A stretch of DNA of 64,000 nt, taken from Blastomussa wellsi. Lineage: Eukaryota > Cnidaria > Anthozoa > Scleractinia > Plerogyridae. Made by a program: the position numbers and the translations under genes. Position 1 is the stretch's first letter; every line of letters begins with the position of its first letter. The stretch spans positions 20,630,817-20,694,816 of the forward strand of contig OX393567.1 in the NCBI GenBank assembly GCA_947652115.1, read 5' to 3'. The notes below the pieces were generated by a model. It searched no databases. It worked only from the letters and a program-made list of their open reading frames with translations, and had not been told where the DNA came from. This document shows, in pieces, positions 62,541 through 64,000 of this stretch.

Positions 62541-64000
62541 ATTGATCTCTGGTATGGTGCAATTACACTTTTGGTTGTCTCCTTCTACATAGCTTTTCTT
62601 TTTAGTGATTCTAGTATTATTTATTTGGAATTTAGTGAGGCAAATCTTACTAAATCTAAATCTAGTCGTTAAAAAATGTGTCAGAACAGGCTGGCCAGAC
62701 TGACATATTTACACATGAATAGGCCCTTTGTTTGAAATTTGGGAAGTGGTCGATCTGGAAGAACATGTATAGTTCTGATTAATGATGAAATTCTCTTCAT
62801 AAATGGACCAGTCTGGCCAGTTCTGACAAATGTATGTACCCTAAGAAAACAGACTTCCCTTTTGCTGTGCTCGGAAACTAAGTACACATTGTTGGGGTGT
62901 GCATTTAAATATTTATTTTTTATTTTTTTGTTTTCAGACCACATGCCAGAGGCACTCTTATGCTAGACACAACATTTGAACTTGCAATTAATACAATTTC
63001 AAAGAAAGGAAGCCAAATCCTGAAACGATATAAATAATTTAACAATTCTGAGAAAAAATATTGTTGACCAGTGAAACAAAATAAAAGTATGTCACAGTTG
63101 AATTGAAAGTCAGTACCGAGATTTGTAAAATAATGCGAGGATAAGCATTCGAAATTAAACAAAAATGATTTTAAATGGTATCGATAGGCAGTGATCAATC
63201 AAACAGATGCAATCAAAATTTTAATATAAATTTGTATGCACGTCATAGCTTTCATTTCTCAAAACAGGTATTTAGTAATTATACACATGGTGTTATTAAT
63301 AAATAGCATGATGCAACTACGTTGAGATACAATGTACCTCTAGCTGAACTCCAGTTACAACGTATCATTTATTTTAAGTACTGACTAAACATGTCAAAAG
63401 AAGTATATCAATTGAATACAAAATCTGCAAACTTTACCCATGGAGTTTCATTGGAAACATTGTCTAATTCTTTGCTGTGGTGCTGCTTGTTTATCAACAT
63501 CGTGAGCTTGTTTTCACCTTTTGACTTTTGTCTTCTTGGGGGGTGCAAGGTTTATTTAATAACAATTTTAAAACAATTACCGGTAAGATTTTGACAGAGA
63601 CTGTGTTGAGTGAATTAATATTTTGTCTCACAAAACTCAACTTTGTCATTCAGGGAAAATCTTTTATCGGACTTTGTCGCTGTTGGGGTATCTGAACATT
63701 ATTATTTATGAGTCTTGATTTGAGACTATAGGGCATGTCAAAATAAAAAGGGAGAAACATTAAAATTTATGTACAGTGACGTGATACTGTACACTTAAAT
63801 GTCTTATGATAAAATTCCTTGTTCTGGTTACATGTAACAACACATTCAATGATATGAACTCAAAATTCACCACATCTATATGTGCCCACAGTTAACATTG
63901 GTGGATCTAGGGGAGACCCACTGTTAGTTTTGGGATTGTTTGGTAATGGCCGGAGTATTCTGCATCACATATGAATCCCCACCTAATGCTATCAAAACCA
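62541..64000. other. Right-edge stretch, probably a protein kinase C intron
   Basis: No exon of the expected C1/C2 boundary could be found on the minus strand between 62033 and the edge, so the intron is at least 2 kb long. Apart from the LINE tail and minisatellite I see only AT-rich sequence with no repeat family in common with the rest of the window. Confidence 0.5.

Overview
This is a eukaryotic, intron-rich, AT-rich window with dense interspersed repeats. The gene content (TMC7-type channel paralogs, a conventional protein kinase C, a twin CX9C mitochondrial-type protein), the short phase-conserved exons with GT/AG introns, and many TA-flanked palindromic elements and tRNA-derived SINEs suggest an anthozoan cnidarian such as a stony coral or anemone. 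The organism is an inference; no database search was possible.

Layout. At 1665-1805 (-) lies a 47-codon first exon of an unrecognised gene running off the left edge. It is head-to-head, 161 bp away, with a complete three-exon gene (1967-2722, +) for a 120-residue twin CX9C protein. After 4.7 kb of non-coding DNA comes an 18-exon TMC7-like gene (7441-25826, -, 753 residues). About 4.1 kb further is a second 18-exon TMC7-like gene (29934-46275, -, 763 residues). The two have the same intron positions and phases, and thirteen exons of identical length, so they are a tandem duplication. After 5.5 kb of repeat-bearing DNA comes the 3' part of a conventional (calcium-dependent) protein kinase C gene (51790-62032, -), with eleven exons from the C2 domain to the C-terminal hydrophobic motif. 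Its pseudosubstrate and C1 exons are not visible and should lie beyond base 64000.

Introns and spacers hold tRNA-derived SINEs, tails of several LINE reverse transcriptases, an 880-bp pogo/Tigger-type transposon remnant with TA target sites, several MITE families (one in six copies), and a two-copy element that carries a nested transposon in one copy and the empty site in the other. They also hold a 0.7-kb NAG-triplet array and many long near-perfect palindromes. All exon models were read from the nucleotide sequence by joining GT/AG sites with matching phase. No operon-like or pathway link between the genes is apparent; their proximity looks like ordinary genome neighbourhood.
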